Made by a program: the position numbers and the translations under genes. Positions 29,184 through 38,869 of a DNA stretch of 64,000 nucleotides are shown in pieces (the stretch's first letter is position 1; every line of letters begins with the position of its first letter). The notes under the pieces were generated by a model that saw only the letters and a list, made by a program, of their open reading frames with translations, ran no database searches and had not been told where the DNA came from. The DNA is taken from the NCBI GenBank assembly GCA_015061185.1, contig SUWZ01000008.1, positions 1 to 64,000 of the forward strand, in the 5' to 3' direction. This DNA comes from Bacteroidales bacterium (GTDB lineage: Bacteria; Bacteroidota; Bacteroidia; Bacteroidales; Paludibacteraceae).

Positions 29184-30137
29184 ATGAAAAAAATTTTAGT
29201 TACATATCGTCTGCTCCCCGAAGCATTTTCACCATATCAACAGAAATATGATTTGATATTTCCAACAAAAGGGAGTTTTAGCGAAAATGAGATAGTAGAA
29301 CTTATTCCCGAATGTGATGCGCTTCTATCTATGTTTAACATGCCTATCAATAAAAATATTATTCAACAAGGCAAAAATTTAAAAATCATCTCAAACTACG
29401 GGGTTGGTTTTAATAATATTGATTTAGACGAAGCAAAACGGAAAAATATTGTCGTTACTAATACTCCTGATCCTGTTATTGAACCGACTGCTGAATTGGC
29501 TTTTGCTCTTATGTCTGATTTAGCCAGAAAAATTTCTTTATGCGACAAACGTCTAAAGTCGAAAGAAAATATCCAATGGGGTGTACTAGAAAATTTTGGG
29601 GCTGGTTTATATGGAAAAACTTTGGGAATCATAGGTTTAGGCAGGATTGGGAAAGCCGTTGCCAAAAGGGCAATTGCCGCAGGGATGAATATCGTGTACT
29701 ACAATAGACATAGACTTTCTATTGAGGAAGAAAAAAAATATAATGCTACCTACTACTCCAAGAATGACCTACTAAGAACATCGGACTATATTTCTCTTCA
29801 TACTCCATTAAATGAAAGCTCGTTTCATCTAATGGATGAAAATAGTTTGAGAATCGTAAAAAAAGGGGCTTTCATTATAAATACAGCAAGAGGTGCCGTG
29901 ATTGATGAAATTGCTCTTCTAAGCAGTTTGGAATCAGGCCATTTAGGAGGTGCAGCTCTTGACGTCTATGAAAACGAACCAACGATTACAGAAGGTTTAC
30001 TTCACCTTGATAATGTTGTATTAGTTCCTCATATTGGAACTGCAACAATTTCAGCAAGAAACGAAATGAGTAGGTTCGCAATGGAAAACATAGACCTATT
30101 TTTTGAAGGGAAAGAAGTACTAAGTAAAGTTATTTAA
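29184..30137 (+). CDS. D-isomer-specific 2-hydroxyacid dehydrogenase
   Basis: A 317-residue NAD(P)-dependent dehydrogenase of the glyoxylate/hydroxypyruvate reductase and phosphoglycerate dehydrogenase group. The dinucleotide motif is GLGRIGKAVAKRA (about 151-163), with the catalytic Arg in INTARGAVIDE, Glu in DVYENEPTI and His in VPHIGTATIS. It has no ACT domain, so a full SerA is unlikely. The substrate is not resolved by sequence. It is packed between ruvB (5 bp) and a glycosyltransferase gene (6 bp). Confidence 0.85.
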   Translation: MKKILVTYRLLPEAFSPYQQKYDLIFPTKGSFSENEIVELIPECDALLSMFNMPINKNIIQQGKNLKIISNYGVGFNNIDLDEAKRKNIVVTNTPDPVIEPTAELAFALMSDLARKISLCDKRLKSKENIQWGVLENFGAGLYGKTLGIIGLGRIGKAVAKRAIAAGMNIVYYNRHRLSIEEEKKYNATYYSKNDLLRTSDYISLHTPLNESSFHLMDENSLRIVKKGAFIINTARGAVIDEIALLSSLESGHLGGAALDVYENEPTITEGLLHLDNVVLVPHIGTATISARNEMSRFAMENIDLFFEGKEVLSKVI

Positions 30138-30143
30138 ATTAAT

Positions 30144-31133
30144 ATGAATATACTATTAGGAACCAACCACTTAGAAAAAACAGGTGGAACAGAGAATTAC
30201 CTACTTGCAATGGCTCAATCTTTGCTAAACAAAGGGCATTCTGTTGAATATTTTTGTTTCAAAAAAGGATCTATATCTACTCTCTTGGAAAAGATGGGAA
30301 TTCCTTTCATGTCAAAAAAATATTATGACCTTATAATCTCTAATCATAAAAACGTTGTATCTTATTTATGTTGGAAGGGCTTCACCATTCAAACTTGCCA
30401 TGGGAAAATTCCTCCGATAGAACAACCCTCTCCAAAAGCGGATTTACACGTTGGAATTTCGGAAGAGATAAAGAAACATGTTATGTCATTGGGGTATGAT
30501 TGCTACACAATACTAAACGGAATTGATTGCTCGCGATTTTATCCTCAAAAACCTATTAACACAGAACTAAAGGTTGTTTTATCTCTATGTCAAGGGGACG
30601 AAGCTCATCAATTTGTAAAAGAGTGTTGCGATCAATTAGACATTCGTTTTATTCGTGCAGATAAAGCAAAGGACAATGTCTTTAATATTGAAAACACAAT
30701 TAACGAAGCTGATTTAGTGGTTGGAATTGGTCGCTCTATCTACGACTCTATGGCTTGTGGACGATGTGTAATATCGTACGACTACAGAGTTTACAACAAC
30801 AAACCATTAGGTGATGGTTATATCTCAAAAGAGAAAATTGAAAACTCCATTAAAGACAACTTTACTGGTCGAAGTTCAGGTCTAAATTTCACCCATTCTC
30901 TATTTATTGAAGAACTAAAAAAATACAAAAAAGAAGATGGCGAGCACCTAAGAGAATTCGCAAAAAAAGAACTCAATATCGACTTCCAAGTCCAAAAATA
31001 TATTCAACTATACGAAAAAAAACAAACGGAACTTAACTCCCAAAGTATTATTTCTAAACTGCTGTATAAAACAAAAAAGAACTATTACCACTTCTATGAA
31101 TGGCAGAAACAACTATTTTCAAAGAAAAAATAA
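30144..31133 (+). CDS. GT4-like glycosyltransferase
   Basis: A 329-residue GT-B-like protein. The N-terminal pattern NHLEKTGGTENYLLAMAQSL is that of group 1 glycosyltransferases. The C-terminal half is shorter and more diverged; GIGRSIYDSMACGRCVISYD replaces the usual EX7E donor motif. The acceptor-binding half is recognisable, but the donor is unknown. The neighbours suggest a role in a lipopolysaccharide or capsule chain. It is followed by a GT2 gene after 80 bp. Confidence 0.65.
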   Translation: MNILLGTNHLEKTGGTENYLLAMAQSLLNKGHSVEYFCFKKGSISTLLEKMGIPFMSKKYYDLIISNHKNVVSYLCWKGFTIQTCHGKIPPIEQPSPKADLHVGISEEIKKHVMSLGYDCYTILNGIDCSRFYPQKPINTELKVVLSLCQGDEAHQFVKECCDQLDIRFIRADKAKDNVFNIENTINEADLVVGIGRSIYDSMACGRCVISYDYRVYNNKPLGDGYISKEKIENSIKDNFTGRSSGLNFTHSLFIEELKKYKKEDGEHLREFAKKELNIDFQVQKYIQLYEKKQTELNSQSIISKLLYKTKKNYYHFYEWQKQLFSKKK

Positions 31134-31213
31134 TTTTTGTAATTTCTCTAATAAATTCTCCCGAACGAGTATTGAACACATTAATTTAAACGTATCAACA
31201 CCTTCAAAATAAA

Positions 31214-32143
31214 ATGAAAAAGAGCGTATCAGTTATAATTCCAACATATAATGGGAAGGAGCTTTTGATGAAGTACTTACCCAAATGTGAACGAGCTTTG
31301 CAAAAAAGTACACACATATCTGACTACGAAATTATCATTATTGATGATTGTTCAAATGATAACACATTAGCATTTCTAAACCAAAACTATTCTCACATCA
31401 TCAAATTAAAAAATGACTCAAATTCCGGGTTTTCAAAAACAATTAACAAGGGAATAAGACATTCAAAAATGGAATTAGCTCTTCTTCTGAATAATGACAT
31501 GGAACTGCCGGAAGATTATTTTGACAAAACCATCCCATTTTTCAATAAGCAAGAACATATATTTGGTATATCTACAGAAATTAGAGATATAACAGGAGAA
31601 AAAGTTCTGGAAGGTGCCAAAATCGCTTTAAGGAAACATGGCATGTTGCACTATCAAGATTGTTTAAATGAAGAAAACGGTTCCACTCTATACCTTTGCG
31701 GAGGTAATGCCCTTATTGACAATCAAAAATTAAAGGAATTGGAGGGATTCAACGAATTATTTTCACCATTCTATTTTGAAGACTTTGATCTTAGCTTACG
31801 CGCATGGAGAAAAGGTTGGACATCTTTATATACTAACCAAACTTTTTGCAAACATTGCCACTCTACAACCATTTTTAAAGAAAATCGAAAAGATGACGTA
31901 GCGCGCATATTTTTGCGAAATAAAGTTCTTATCAATTATTTAAATAATAGCTCATTGAATAATATAAAAATGTTCTCATATCTACTTTCTAAATTGCTTC
32001 TCAGTTATATTGTTCCAACGAAATCTAAAAGATGCTACAGAAATGCTATTAAAGATTTTGCCAAACTTTACAAAAAAGCTAAAGTATGTAGAAGGAATGA
32101 ATATTCCTTGCTTCCGGCACTAAATGAAGTTACCCTAAAATAA
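31214..32143 (+). CDS. family 2 glycosyltransferase
   Basis: A 309-residue GT-A protein. The GT2 start VIIPTYNGKELLMKYL, the nucleotide motif EIIIIDDCSNDNT, the metal-site region LLLNNDMELPEDYF (about 92-105) and the late FYFEDFDLSLRAWRKGW signature are present. It resembles rhamnosyl- and N-acetylglucosaminyl-type transferases of surface glycan loci. No membrane helix is evident apart from a mildly hydrophobic C-terminus. It ends the long plus-strand run that begins at 23970 and converges with a GT4 gene. Confidence 0.85.
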   Translation: MKKSVSVIIPTYNGKELLMKYLPKCERALQKSTHISDYEIIIIDDCSNDNTLAFLNQNYSHIIKLKNDSNSGFSKTINKGIRHSKMELALLLNNDMELPEDYFDKTIPFFNKQEHIFGISTEIRDITGEKVLEGAKIALRKHGMLHYQDCLNEENGSTLYLCGGNALIDNQKLKELEGFNELFSPFYFEDFDLSLRAWRKGWTSLYTNQTFCKHCHSTTIFKENRKDDVARIFLRNKVLINYLNNSSLNNIKMFSYLLSKLLLSYIVPTKSKRCYRNAIKDFAKLYKKAKVCRRNEYSLLPALNEVTLK

Positions 32144-32248
32144 AATTGAAAAAATATATAGGTAATGAGGAAGCCAACTGTTAATACATACTCCACACTC
32201 AAAGCAGTAAGCATCAAAAATGAAATAATGTCTAACAGAAAAATACAC

Positions 32249-33292
32249 CTATATAGTTCTATACAACTTCAAATACTCTTCAAAATGTTTCTGATACGAA
32301 AAAGAAGAAGCATATCTAAATTTCATGTCCAATGTTTCAGGGAATTTTTTTGCTTTTTCTATCGCTAATAAAATCTTTTGAGCTATCTCATCAGGTGAAA
32401 AATCATCTAAAAATTCAACTTGATCAGCCCCTATTTCTCTCAATGATGTCTTATCTGAAGATATAACCGGTTTCCTAAAAAACATTGCCTCAATAATCGG
32501 AAGTCCAAACCCTTCAAATAATGAAGGAAACACAAATGCCTCACAATGATTATACATCCAAATTTTTTCTATATGTTCAATCTCGCCTAATAAAAAAACA
32601 TTCTTAATATTCTCACCCTTTATACGATTTTCAATCATTTGTCCATATTCCGTCGTTTTTTTTCCAACCAAATAGAGATTAAACTGAGGAAGTAATTTCA
32701 TCGCATCCAATAAAACATGAAAATTCTTTTTAGGAAACATTTGCCCTATGCTAAATATAAAGGGAGTTGAATCATTCACACTCTTAGGTTTTTGTTCTCC
32801 ATCCGAAGTTAGAAACTCTACTCCATTATAAATTACTTCTATAGATTTTTTAATTTCAAAATTTTTGCAAACATCATTCTTTACAAAATTAGATATCACC
32901 GTAATAAAATCTGCTCTATCAATTTTTTTTGCTATTTTTTTTCTATATTTCTCTATTTTATCTGCTTCTTTTTCATACAAAAAATTCAAATCGTGTATGG
33001 TCAGAATATTCTTTGTTGCTTTTCTTGAAGGAGAGAAACGACTCAATTGATGAATTGAATGCCATACATCAAATTGAGGAATCAAACAGGGGAAAATCGT
33101 ATAAATTTCTTTGCTTTCTAAATATTTTACATTAGAACCAAATGCACCAAAATATTTTTTAGGAAGAAGTAATGTGATTTCTAAATCATCAAAAGTATGA
33201 TTCGAGAAATATACACCATAGTTATATGCAACTTGTCCTAAGCCACAATTTATATGCTTTAATACAGATAAATCCAATAGAACTTTTTTCAT
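32249..33292 (-). CDS. GT4-family glycosyltransferase
   Basis: A 347-residue GT-B enzyme with N-terminal SVLKHINCGLGQVAYNYG, mid-domain SPFIFSIGQMFPKKNF-type strands and the EX7E donor motif in CEAFVFPSLFEGFGLPIIEA. It is similar to mannosyl- and glucosyltransferases of capsule or lipopolysaccharide loci. The frame runs back to a TTG at 33373, but ATG at 33292 gives the normal GT4 N-terminus; the 27 extra codons look like a remnant. A consensus promoter about 310 bp upstream leaves an unusually long leader. Confidence 0.8.
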   Translation of the reverse strand: MKKVLLDLSVLKHINCGLGQVAYNYGVYFSNHTFDDLEITLLLPKKYFGAFGSNVKYLESKEIYTIFPCLIPQFDVWHSIHQLSRFSPSRKATKNILTIHDLNFLYEKEADKIEKYRKKIAKKIDRADFITVISNFVKNDVCKNFEIKKSIEVIYNGVEFLTSDGEQKPKSVNDSTPFIFSIGQMFPKKNFHVLLDAMKLLPQFNLYLVGKKTTEYGQMIENRIKGENIKNVFLLGEIEHIEKIWMYNHCEAFVFPSLFEGFGLPIIEAMFFRKPVISSDKTSLREIGADQVEFLDDFSPDEIAQKILLAIEKAKKFPETLDMKFRYASSFSYQKHFEEYLKLYRTI

Positions 33293-33429
33293 AAGTAAAC
33301 ATAAATTGTTTATAACAAATTGAAAATCACAAGGAATGTAACTCTTCAATCTTTTACTTACAAACAAAGGCAACCTCTATAAAATTCGTTATTTACCATA
33401 ATTTATTTTCTAATATTTTTGAATTATTC

Positions 33430-33528
33430 TTACATATCTTGCTCATATTCACGCAGTCTCAATACCAACATATCCTCATAGCAACTATGTACATCCCACG
33501 CAAAATGCTCTTCAATATCATCTCGATC
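33430..33528 (-). pseudogene. coding-like remnant in the long leader of the GT4 gene
   Basis: A 32-codon stretch bounded by stops reads like real protein: it is acidic, contains Trp, His and Cys (EEHFAWDVHSCYEDMLVLRL), and is unlike the Lys/Asn/Ile/Phe-rich translation expected of random AT-rich DNA. It has no start codon at its head. It may be the broken 3' end of a lost gene or a small protein with an unusual start. I do not recognise the family. The rest of 33293-33783 shows two promoters and AT-rich spacer only. Confidence 0.3.
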
Positions 33529-33603
33529 TTAACTTATAGAACTTACCTAAAAACTTCAACTATAAAAGATATTAGAGTCAAAAACTCCTATACAATTCGA
33601 TTG

Positions 33604-33634
33604 CAAAATTAGATATAAATTGCTATTTGACAAA
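33604..33634 (-). promoter_or_regulatory. promoter upstream of the GT4 gene, with a long leader
   Basis: On the minus strand TTTG (33634-33631), a 19-nt spacer and TAATTTTG (33611-33604) form a full consensus. The GT4 ATG is about 310 bp downstream. Confidence 0.6.
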
Positions 33635-33754
33635 ATTTCAAGAATTTGTTTTTTTTTACAATTATTGCTAAAAATCTGGTTTAAATAGAGATGTTCTGAA
33701 TTTTTCTTTTTTTTAAAAATTAAAAAAAAATTCGCAGGTTTACAAAAATATTCA

Positions 33755-33762
33755 TACGTTTG
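33755..33762 (+). promoter_or_regulatory. -7 element of the LPS-kinase-like gene
   Basis: TACGTTTG matches TANNTTTG and ends 21 bp before the ATG at 33784. No clear TTTG is seen at the upstream distance. Confidence 0.5.
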
Positions 33763-33783
33763 CATACTAGAAAAGTTACTGTA

Positions 33784-34533
33784 ATGAAAATAATTATTAA
33801 CCCCACATATCAGCATTTAACAAAGTTTATAGAATCGCTCCCTCAAATATTTGAATATCAAGGAAATTCAATATATAAAGCTCGCAACGAAATTAAAACT
33901 TTCGTTGTTGATGGGACAACTATCAATGTTAAATCCTATCAGAAACCGATATTAATAAATAGAATTGCCTACACTTTTTTTAGGAAAACTAAAGCTGAAC
34001 GCGCCTACAAATATGCCTTTGAATTAATGAAAAGAGGTATAAATACCCCTACACCCATAGCCTATATAGAAATAAAAACTAACGGATTGTTGAGCAAATC
34101 GTTTTTCGTTAGTTTGCACACTCCATTAGAAGGAAATTTAAGATTATTTGGGGACGAAGACAGGACTCTGGGAGGAAGAGAAGAATTAGTTGATGCATTT
34201 GCAAAATTTTCTGCAGAAATTCATTCAAAAGGGGTACTACACATTGATTATTCGCCCGGAAATGTTTTATACGAAAAAAAGAACAATGAATACCACTTCT
34301 CTCTAATAGACATAAATAGGATGAAATTTAAGAAAGTAGGCATTGTGGAAGGATGTTCCAATTTTGCTCGGATGGTTGGCAACGTTCTGTTTTTCGAACG
34401 CATCGCAAAGACCTACGCTCGAGAAAGAGGGTTTGAATATGAAGAATGCCGATCCTTAATGTTAAAATACAGAACAATAGACAGAAAAAAAAGAGCGAAA
34501 AAGAATCTAATTAAGAAGAAATTAAAGTCATAA
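33784..34533 (+). CDS. lipopolysaccharide-kinase-like protein (Kdo/WaaP/InaA superfamily)
   Basis: A 249-residue protein with a eukaryotic-type kinase fold. The Lys-bearing N-lobe (YQKPILINRIAYTFFRKTKA) is followed by the catalytic loop HIDYSPGNVLY (about 160-170; Asp and Asn of the HXDXXXXN type) and the metal-binding LIDINRM (about 182). The family phosphorylates heptose or Kdo of the lipopolysaccharide core at the cytoplasmic face. The long frame starts with TTG; ATG at 33784 is preferred because a TANNTTTG box overlaps the region just before it. Nearby glycosyltransferases support a core-modifying role. The C-terminus is Lys/Arg-rich. Confidence 0.8.
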   Translation: MKIIINPTYQHLTKFIESLPQIFEYQGNSIYKARNEIKTFVVDGTTINVKSYQKPILINRIAYTFFRKTKAERAYKYAFELMKRGINTPTPIAYIEIKTNGLLSKSFFVSLHTPLEGNLRLFGDEDRTLGGREELVDAFAKFSAEIHSKGVLHIDYSPGNVLYEKKNNEYHFSLIDINRMKFKKVGIVEGCSNFARMVGNVLFFERIAKTYARERGFEYEECRSLMLKYRTIDRKKRAKKNLIKKKLKS

Positions 34534-34545
34534 CTCCAAGGTTAT

Positions 34546-35088
34546 TCATATTGGTAATTGCAATAATTCATTTATACACTCATCAATAGAATAAACTGCT
34601 TTTAAACGACTTTTGTACTCTATAGGAGTGAATTTTTCATTAAAACATTTTTCCGACTGACGAACCAAATCATCATAAAATCCATTAATATTAAACAACA
34701 ATACTTTTTTTGAATGGTACCCCACTTGCCCACAAGCTACAATATGAAATATCTCATCATAAGTCCCAAAACCACCAGGCAAAGCTATAAAAATATCTGC
34801 TTCATTCATCATACGTTCTTTTCTCTCCGTCATATCTTGGGTTAAGACAATATTGTTTGCTTCTGAACTAGCCAAACCATTTTCGTACATAAAAGAGGGC
34901 ATGATACCAATGGTATCTCCCCCACTCTCATTAACGCTTTTTGCAATACACTCCATTAGTCCTTGAGAAGTACCTCCATACACAATTGTATGACGATTTC
35001 TTCCTATCCAAGTTCCTAATTTCTGCGTCTCTTCAAAATATATCGAATCAATATTTTCACTAGCTGAACAAAATATACCTATTTTCAT
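34546..35088 (-). CDS. LOG-family protein (TIGR00730-type nucleotide 5'-monophosphate phosphoribohydrolase)
   Basis: A 180-residue Rossmann-like protein with the two LOG signatures: VYGGTSQGLMECIA (about 54-67) and LPGGFGTYDEIFHI (the PGGXGTXXE catalytic motif). Family members release ribose 5-phosphate from nucleoside monophosphates such as cytokinin nucleotides or AMP. The frame begins with GTG; ATG at 35088 starts the first strand (KIGIFCSAS) and is preferred. It converges with the kinase-like gene with a 12-bp gap. Confidence 0.85.
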   Translation of the reverse strand: MKIGIFCSASENIDSIYFEETQKLGTWIGRNRHTIVYGGTSQGLMECIAKSVNESGGDTIGIMPSFMYENGLASSEANNIVLTQDMTERKERMMNEADIFIALPGGFGTYDEIFHIVACGQVGYHSKKVLLFNINGFYDDLVRQSEKCFNEKFTPIEYKSRLKAVYSIDECINELLQLPI

Positions 35089-35143
35089 ATCTTCATATTT
35101 TTTCACAAGGTACTTATTTGTTTTCGGTTTTCAAAATAAAATG

Positions 35144-35151
35144 TACTTTTG
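35144..35151 (+). promoter_or_regulatory. -7 element of the yjbQ-like gene
   Basis: TACTTTTG matches TANNTTTG. A TTTG at 35117-35120 lies 23 nt upstream, slightly further than usual. The ATG follows after 15 bp. Confidence 0.5.
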
Positions 35152-35166
35152 CTAAAAAAAATATAT

Positions 35167-35577
35167 ATGATTCAGCAAAAAGAGTTTAAATTACCTTCTA
35201 AAAGAAGGGGTTGCCATCTGGTAACGCATGAAATCCTTAGAGAATTACCCTCACTACCTCAATGTGGACTACTGCATTTATTCATTAAGCATACCTCAGC
35301 AGCATTAAGTATAAATGAAAATGCTGACCCAGACGTACAGACTGATTTAAATCAAATTTTAAATCATTTGGTCAAAGAACGTGAAGACTATTACTCTCAC
35401 ACCTATGAAGGAGATGACGATATGCCAGCACATGCAAAAACATCCATTATAGGTTCCAGCATATCTATTCCCATCATTAATGGCAATTTGGGATTGGGCA
35501 CTTGGCAAGGAATCTACTTATGCGAATTTCGCAATTCGGGAGGAGAACGAAAAATTATCGCAACCATTATATCATAA
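35167..35577 (+). CDS. YjbQ / UPF0047 family protein
   Basis: A 136-residue protein of the secondary thiamine-phosphate-synthase-like family. The conserved core FIKHTSAALSINENADPDV (about 39-57), the acidic YSHTYEGDDDMPAHAKTSII and the late LGTWQGIYLCEFR are all present, including the His and Asp residues of the proposed metal site. The physiological role is uncertain; weak thiamine phosphate synthase activity is reported for the family. ATG at 35167 is chosen over an upstream TTG. It stands alone between divergent and RNA units. Confidence 0.88.
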   Translation: MIQQKEFKLPSKRRGCHLVTHEILRELPSLPQCGLLHLFIKHTSAALSINENADPDVQTDLNQILNHLVKEREDYYSHTYEGDDDMPAHAKTSIIGSSISIPIINGNLGLGTWQGIYLCEFRNSGGERKIIATIIS

Positions 35578-35693
35578 AGATTTTTTCCAAAATCCTCCTT
35601 CACAATACTTTTTTATATCTATAGATAAAAGTATAATTATCAATACCTTAATAAAAATGATGAAATTTTAAACAAAAAAAACAAAGAAAATAT

Positions 35694-35723
35694 TTTGTAA
35701 TTCAAAAAATAGACGTATCTTTG
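35694..35723 (+). promoter_or_regulatory. promoter of tRNA-Gln
   Basis: TTTG (35694-35697), an 18-nt spacer, TATCTTTG (35716-35723): full consensus. The mature tRNA begins 32 bp downstream. Confidence 0.7.
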
Positions 35724-35754
35724 CAACGCTTTCGACAAGAGGGCAATTGAGGAT

Positions 35755-35825
35755 TGTCTCATGGTGTAACGGTAGCACTACAGTTTTTGGTACTGTCTGT
35801 CGAGGTTCGAATCCTCGTGAGACAA
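35755..35825 (+). tRNA. tRNA-Gln (anticodon TTG)
   Basis: The cloverleaf folds completely. Acceptor 35755-35761 pairs with 35818-35824 (7 bp), the D arm is GTGT/GCAC, the anticodon stem is ACAGT/ACTGT with loop TTTTGGT (anticodon TTG reading CAA), and the T arm is CGAGG-TTCGAAT-CCTCG. A is the discriminator and no CCA is encoded. It has its own promoter and terminator. Confidence 0.95.
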
Positions 35826-35829
35826 CAAC

Positions 35830-35867
35830 AATCCCGATAATCTTTTGATTGTCGGGATTTTTCTTTT
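35830..35867 (+). terminator. terminator after tRNA-Gln
   Basis: A 13-bp stem (35830-35842 with 35847-35859, one G-U pair) and a TTTT loop, followed by a T-rich tail to 35867. It separates the tRNA unit from metH, 28 bp before the metH start. Confidence 0.85.
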
Positions 35868-35894
35868 AAATTTCAATGTTAACTACATTTGGGC

Positions 35895-38660
35895 ATGAAC
35901 GATCTAAAAGACGAACTTAGAGAAAGGATTCTGATTCTTGATGGTGGAATGGGAACCATGATTCAACAATACAACCTAAAAGAGGAAGACTATAGAGGGA
36001 TAAACTTTCAATACTTAAAAGGTCAACAGAAAGGAAACAACGACCTTTTAACTCTAACTCAACCTCATATAATCAGAGAGATTCACCAAAAATATTTAGA
36101 AGCCGGAGCTGACATCATTGAAACATGCTCTTTTAATTCTCAGCGAATTTCAATGAGCGAATATGGTTTAACCGACAAAGTAAAAGAACTCAATGCAGCT
36201 GCAGCCCAAATTGCACGTTCCATTGCTGACGAATATACGCAAAAGAACCCTAAGAAACCTAGATTTGTAGTGGGATCAATTGGTCCTACCGGCAAAACAT
36301 GCTCCATATCTCCGGATGTCAACAATCCTGCACTACGCAATATCTCTTTTCAAGATCTATATTTGGCATATAAAGAGCAAATGGAAACTTTAGTTGCCAA
36401 CGGGGTAGATGCATTATTAATAGAAACAATTTTTGATACCTTAAATGCAAAAGCAGCCATATTTGCAGCCAATGAAGTAATTGAAAATAGTCCAAAGAAG
36501 GTGTACCTGATGCTTTCTGCTACTATTGCAGATATTAGCGGAAGAACATTATCCGGACAAACTTTAAAGGCCTTCGTAAATTCTGTTGCTCATGCTAATC
36601 CACTATCAATAGGCCTAAACTGCTCTTTCGGTGCAAAAGAGTTAAAGCCCTATTTACAAGAATTAAGTTCACTTTCACCTTGGTATCTAAGTGCTTATCC
36701 TAATGCCGGACTCCCTAATCAATTTGGAGAATATGACGAATCGCCGGAAACAATGGCAAAACAAATTAAATCATACATTGATGAAAGTTTGGTTAACATT
36801 ATTGGAGGATGCTGCGGAACAACTCCGGCTCACATTGCTAAATACTCCGAGCTTATAAATAATCAACCTATAAGAAAACCGATTAAAATCAAACAGGATT
36901 TATATTTATCCGGGTTGGAAGAGTTGACAATAAAATCTGTAAACACCGACAATACAGAGAAGCAGGAGCGTTCTCTATTCGTTAATATAGGAGAACGATG
37001 CAACGTAGCAGGGTCAAAGAAATTTTTACGACTTATCAAAGAAAAAAATTACGAGGAAGCATTATCCATAGCAAGATCTCAAGTTGAGAATGGCGCTCAG
37101 ATTATTGATATAAATATGGATGATGCAATGTTGAATGCTCGAGAGGAGATGACAACATTTTTAAATCTTATCGCTTCAGAACCGGAAATTGCAAAATTAC
37201 CAATAATGATAGACTCTTCTAAATGGGATGTTATAGAAGCAGGTTTGCAATGTGTGCAGGGTAAATGCATTGTCAATTCCATATCTCTGAAAGAGGGGGA
37301 AGAGGCATTCTTGAATAAAGCGAAAAAAATTCGCCAATATGGCGCAGCTGTAGTAGTAATGGCATTTGACGAAATCGGACAAGCGGATACTTTCGAACGA
37401 AAAATTTCAGTATGTAAACGTGCCTACGACCTACTAACACAAAATGGATTCCCCGCTGAAGATATTATCTTTGATCCTAATGTATTAGCTATTGCAACCG
37501 GTATTGAGGAACACAATAATTACGCCGTTGATTTCATTAATGCAACTCATTGGATAAGAACCCATCTACCTTATGCTAAAATTAGCGGAGGTATCAGCAA
37601 TCTTTCTTTTTCATTCAGAGGAAATAATCCAATTCGAGAAGCAATGCACTCTGTATTTTTATATCATGCAATTCAAAATGGATTGGACATGGGTATCGTC
37701 AACGCCGGTATGCTTCAATTATACGAAGAGATACCCTCTGACCTATTGGAGCGAGTGGAGGATGTAGTTTTAAATCGACGAAAAGATGCTGCCGAACGTC
37801 TAATTGAAGTTGCCGAACAAATGAAGATACAAACCTCATCAGGTGAAGGCTTGGGCGAAGAATTATGGCGAAAGAAAACTTTGGAAGAACGATTAGAATA
37901 TAGCTTATTAAAAGGTATTGGAGAGTACTTAGAGGCTGATTTAAAAGAAGCTTTGACCAAATACAACTCGCCAATGGAAATTATTGAAAAACCTTTAATG
38001 AATGGAATGAATATCGTTGGAGAATTATTTGGTCAAGGGAAAATGTTTTTGCCTCAAGTAGTAAAAACTGCTCGCACAATGAAAAAAGCCGTTTCCCTTC
38101 TTCAACCTCATATTGAACAACATCAAAACGGAGAAACAACAAAAGCTGGTAAGGTACTGATTGCCACGGTAAAAGGAGATGTTCATGACATTGGAAAAAA
38201 CATTGTATCCGTTATATTAGCCTGCAACAACTTCGAAGTAATCGATTTAGGTGTCATGGTTTCTGCTGATACAATCATCAAGACTGCAATTGCAGAAAAT
38301 GTTGACGTTGTATGCTTAAGTGGCTTAATCACTCCTTCGTTGGAAGAAATGTGTTTCGTCGCTGAAGAGATGCAAAAAGCAGACTTAAGTATTCCACTAC
38401 TCATCGGAGGTGCAACAACATCAGAAGAACATACTGCTATAAAAATAGCTCCAAAATATCCTAATGGAGTGGTCATTCACATGAAAGATGCCTCTCAAAA
38501 TTCTGTTGCAATAAACAAACTATTGCAATCTGATGAAAAAGAACAATTTATTAAATATTTAAGAGAAAAACAATATTCATTACAAGAAAAACATAACGAA
38601 AAGAGCCGTTCTAACATTAGTTTAGACAAAGCTAAAGAGAATAGAATTAATCTATTTTAG
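35895..38660 (+). CDS. metH: cobalamin-dependent methionine synthase, core form without activation domain
   Basis: A 921-residue enzyme that moves a methyl group from methyltetrahydrofolate to homocysteine through cobalamin. Homocysteine domain: about 8-320, with zinc ligands in GLNCSFG (about 241) and GGCCGTT (about 305). Pterin-binding domain: about 355-615 ([16 protein letters not shown]). Cobalamin cap: about 645-740. Cobalamin domain: GDVHDIGKN at about 759-767 with the lower-ligand His. The C-terminal AdoMet activation domain (about 330 residues in E. coli MetH) is absent, as in several Bacteroidota, so reactivation would need a separate protein. ATG at 35895 fits family starts; a TACATTTG box ends only 3 bp before it. 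Confidence 0.95.
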   Translation: MNDLKDELRERILILDGGMGTMIQQYNLKEEDYRGINFQYLKGQQKGNNDLLTLTQPHIIREIHQKYLEAGADIIETCSFNSQRISMSEYGLTDKVKELNAAAAQIARSIADEYTQKNPKKPRFVVGSIGPTGKTCSISPDVNNPALRNISFQDLYLAYKEQMETLVANGVDALLIETIFDTLNAKAAIFAANEVIENSPKKVYLMLSATIADISGRTLSGQTLKAFVNSVAHANPLSIGLNCSFGAKELKPYLQELSSLSPWYLSAYPNAGLPNQFGEYDESPETMAKQIKSYIDESLVNIIGGCCGTTPAHIAKYSELINNQPIRKPIKIKQDLYLSGLEELTIKSVNTDNTEKQERSLFVNIGERCNVAGSKKFLRLIKEKNYEEALSIARSQVENGAQIIDINMDDAMLNAREEMTTFLNLIASEPEIAKLPIMIDSSKWDVIEAGLQCVQGKCIVNSISLKEGEEAFLNKAKKIRQYGAAVVVMAFDEIGQADTFERKISVCKRAYDLLTQNGFPAEDIIFDPNVLAIATGIEEHNNYAVDFINATHWIRTHLPYAKISGGISNLSFSFRGNNPIREAMHSVFLYHAIQNGLDMGIVNAGMLQLYEEIPSDLLERVEDVVLNRRKDAAERLIEVAEQMKIQTSSGEGLGEELWRKKTLEERLEYSLLKGIGEYLEADLKEALTKYNSPMEIIEKPLMNGMNIVGELFGQGKMFLPQVVKTARTMKKAVSLLQPHIEQHQNGETTKAGKVLIATVKGDVHDIGKNIVSVILACNNFEVIDLGVMVSADTIIKTAIAENVDVVCLSGLITPSLEEMCFVAEEMQKADLSIPLLIGGATTSEEHTAIKIAPKYPNGVVIHMKDASQNSVAINKLLQSDEKEQFIKYLREKQYSLQEKHNEKSRSNISLDKAKENRINLF

Positions 38661-38869
38661 GTGAATTCTATAAATTCATTTTGCAGAATTTTTGGTTTTA
38701 TTTCGAGTAGTTTGCGAAACAAAAAGAGTGTAGTAGCAACAAAAAAAAACAACTAATAAACAGCAAGTTACTAAAACAAATCGAAATTTCTGAAAAAGTT
38801 AGTACCCACCAACTTATGCTTTCATAATTTAAAACGATGAATTTATAGAACTTACCTTGGAATCTATCC

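Noticed and set aside
33556-33816. 86-codon minus-strand frame across the GT4/kinase spacer
   Set aside because: Low-complexity Phe/Lys/Asn/Ser translation of A/T runs that covers two promoters; not a gene.
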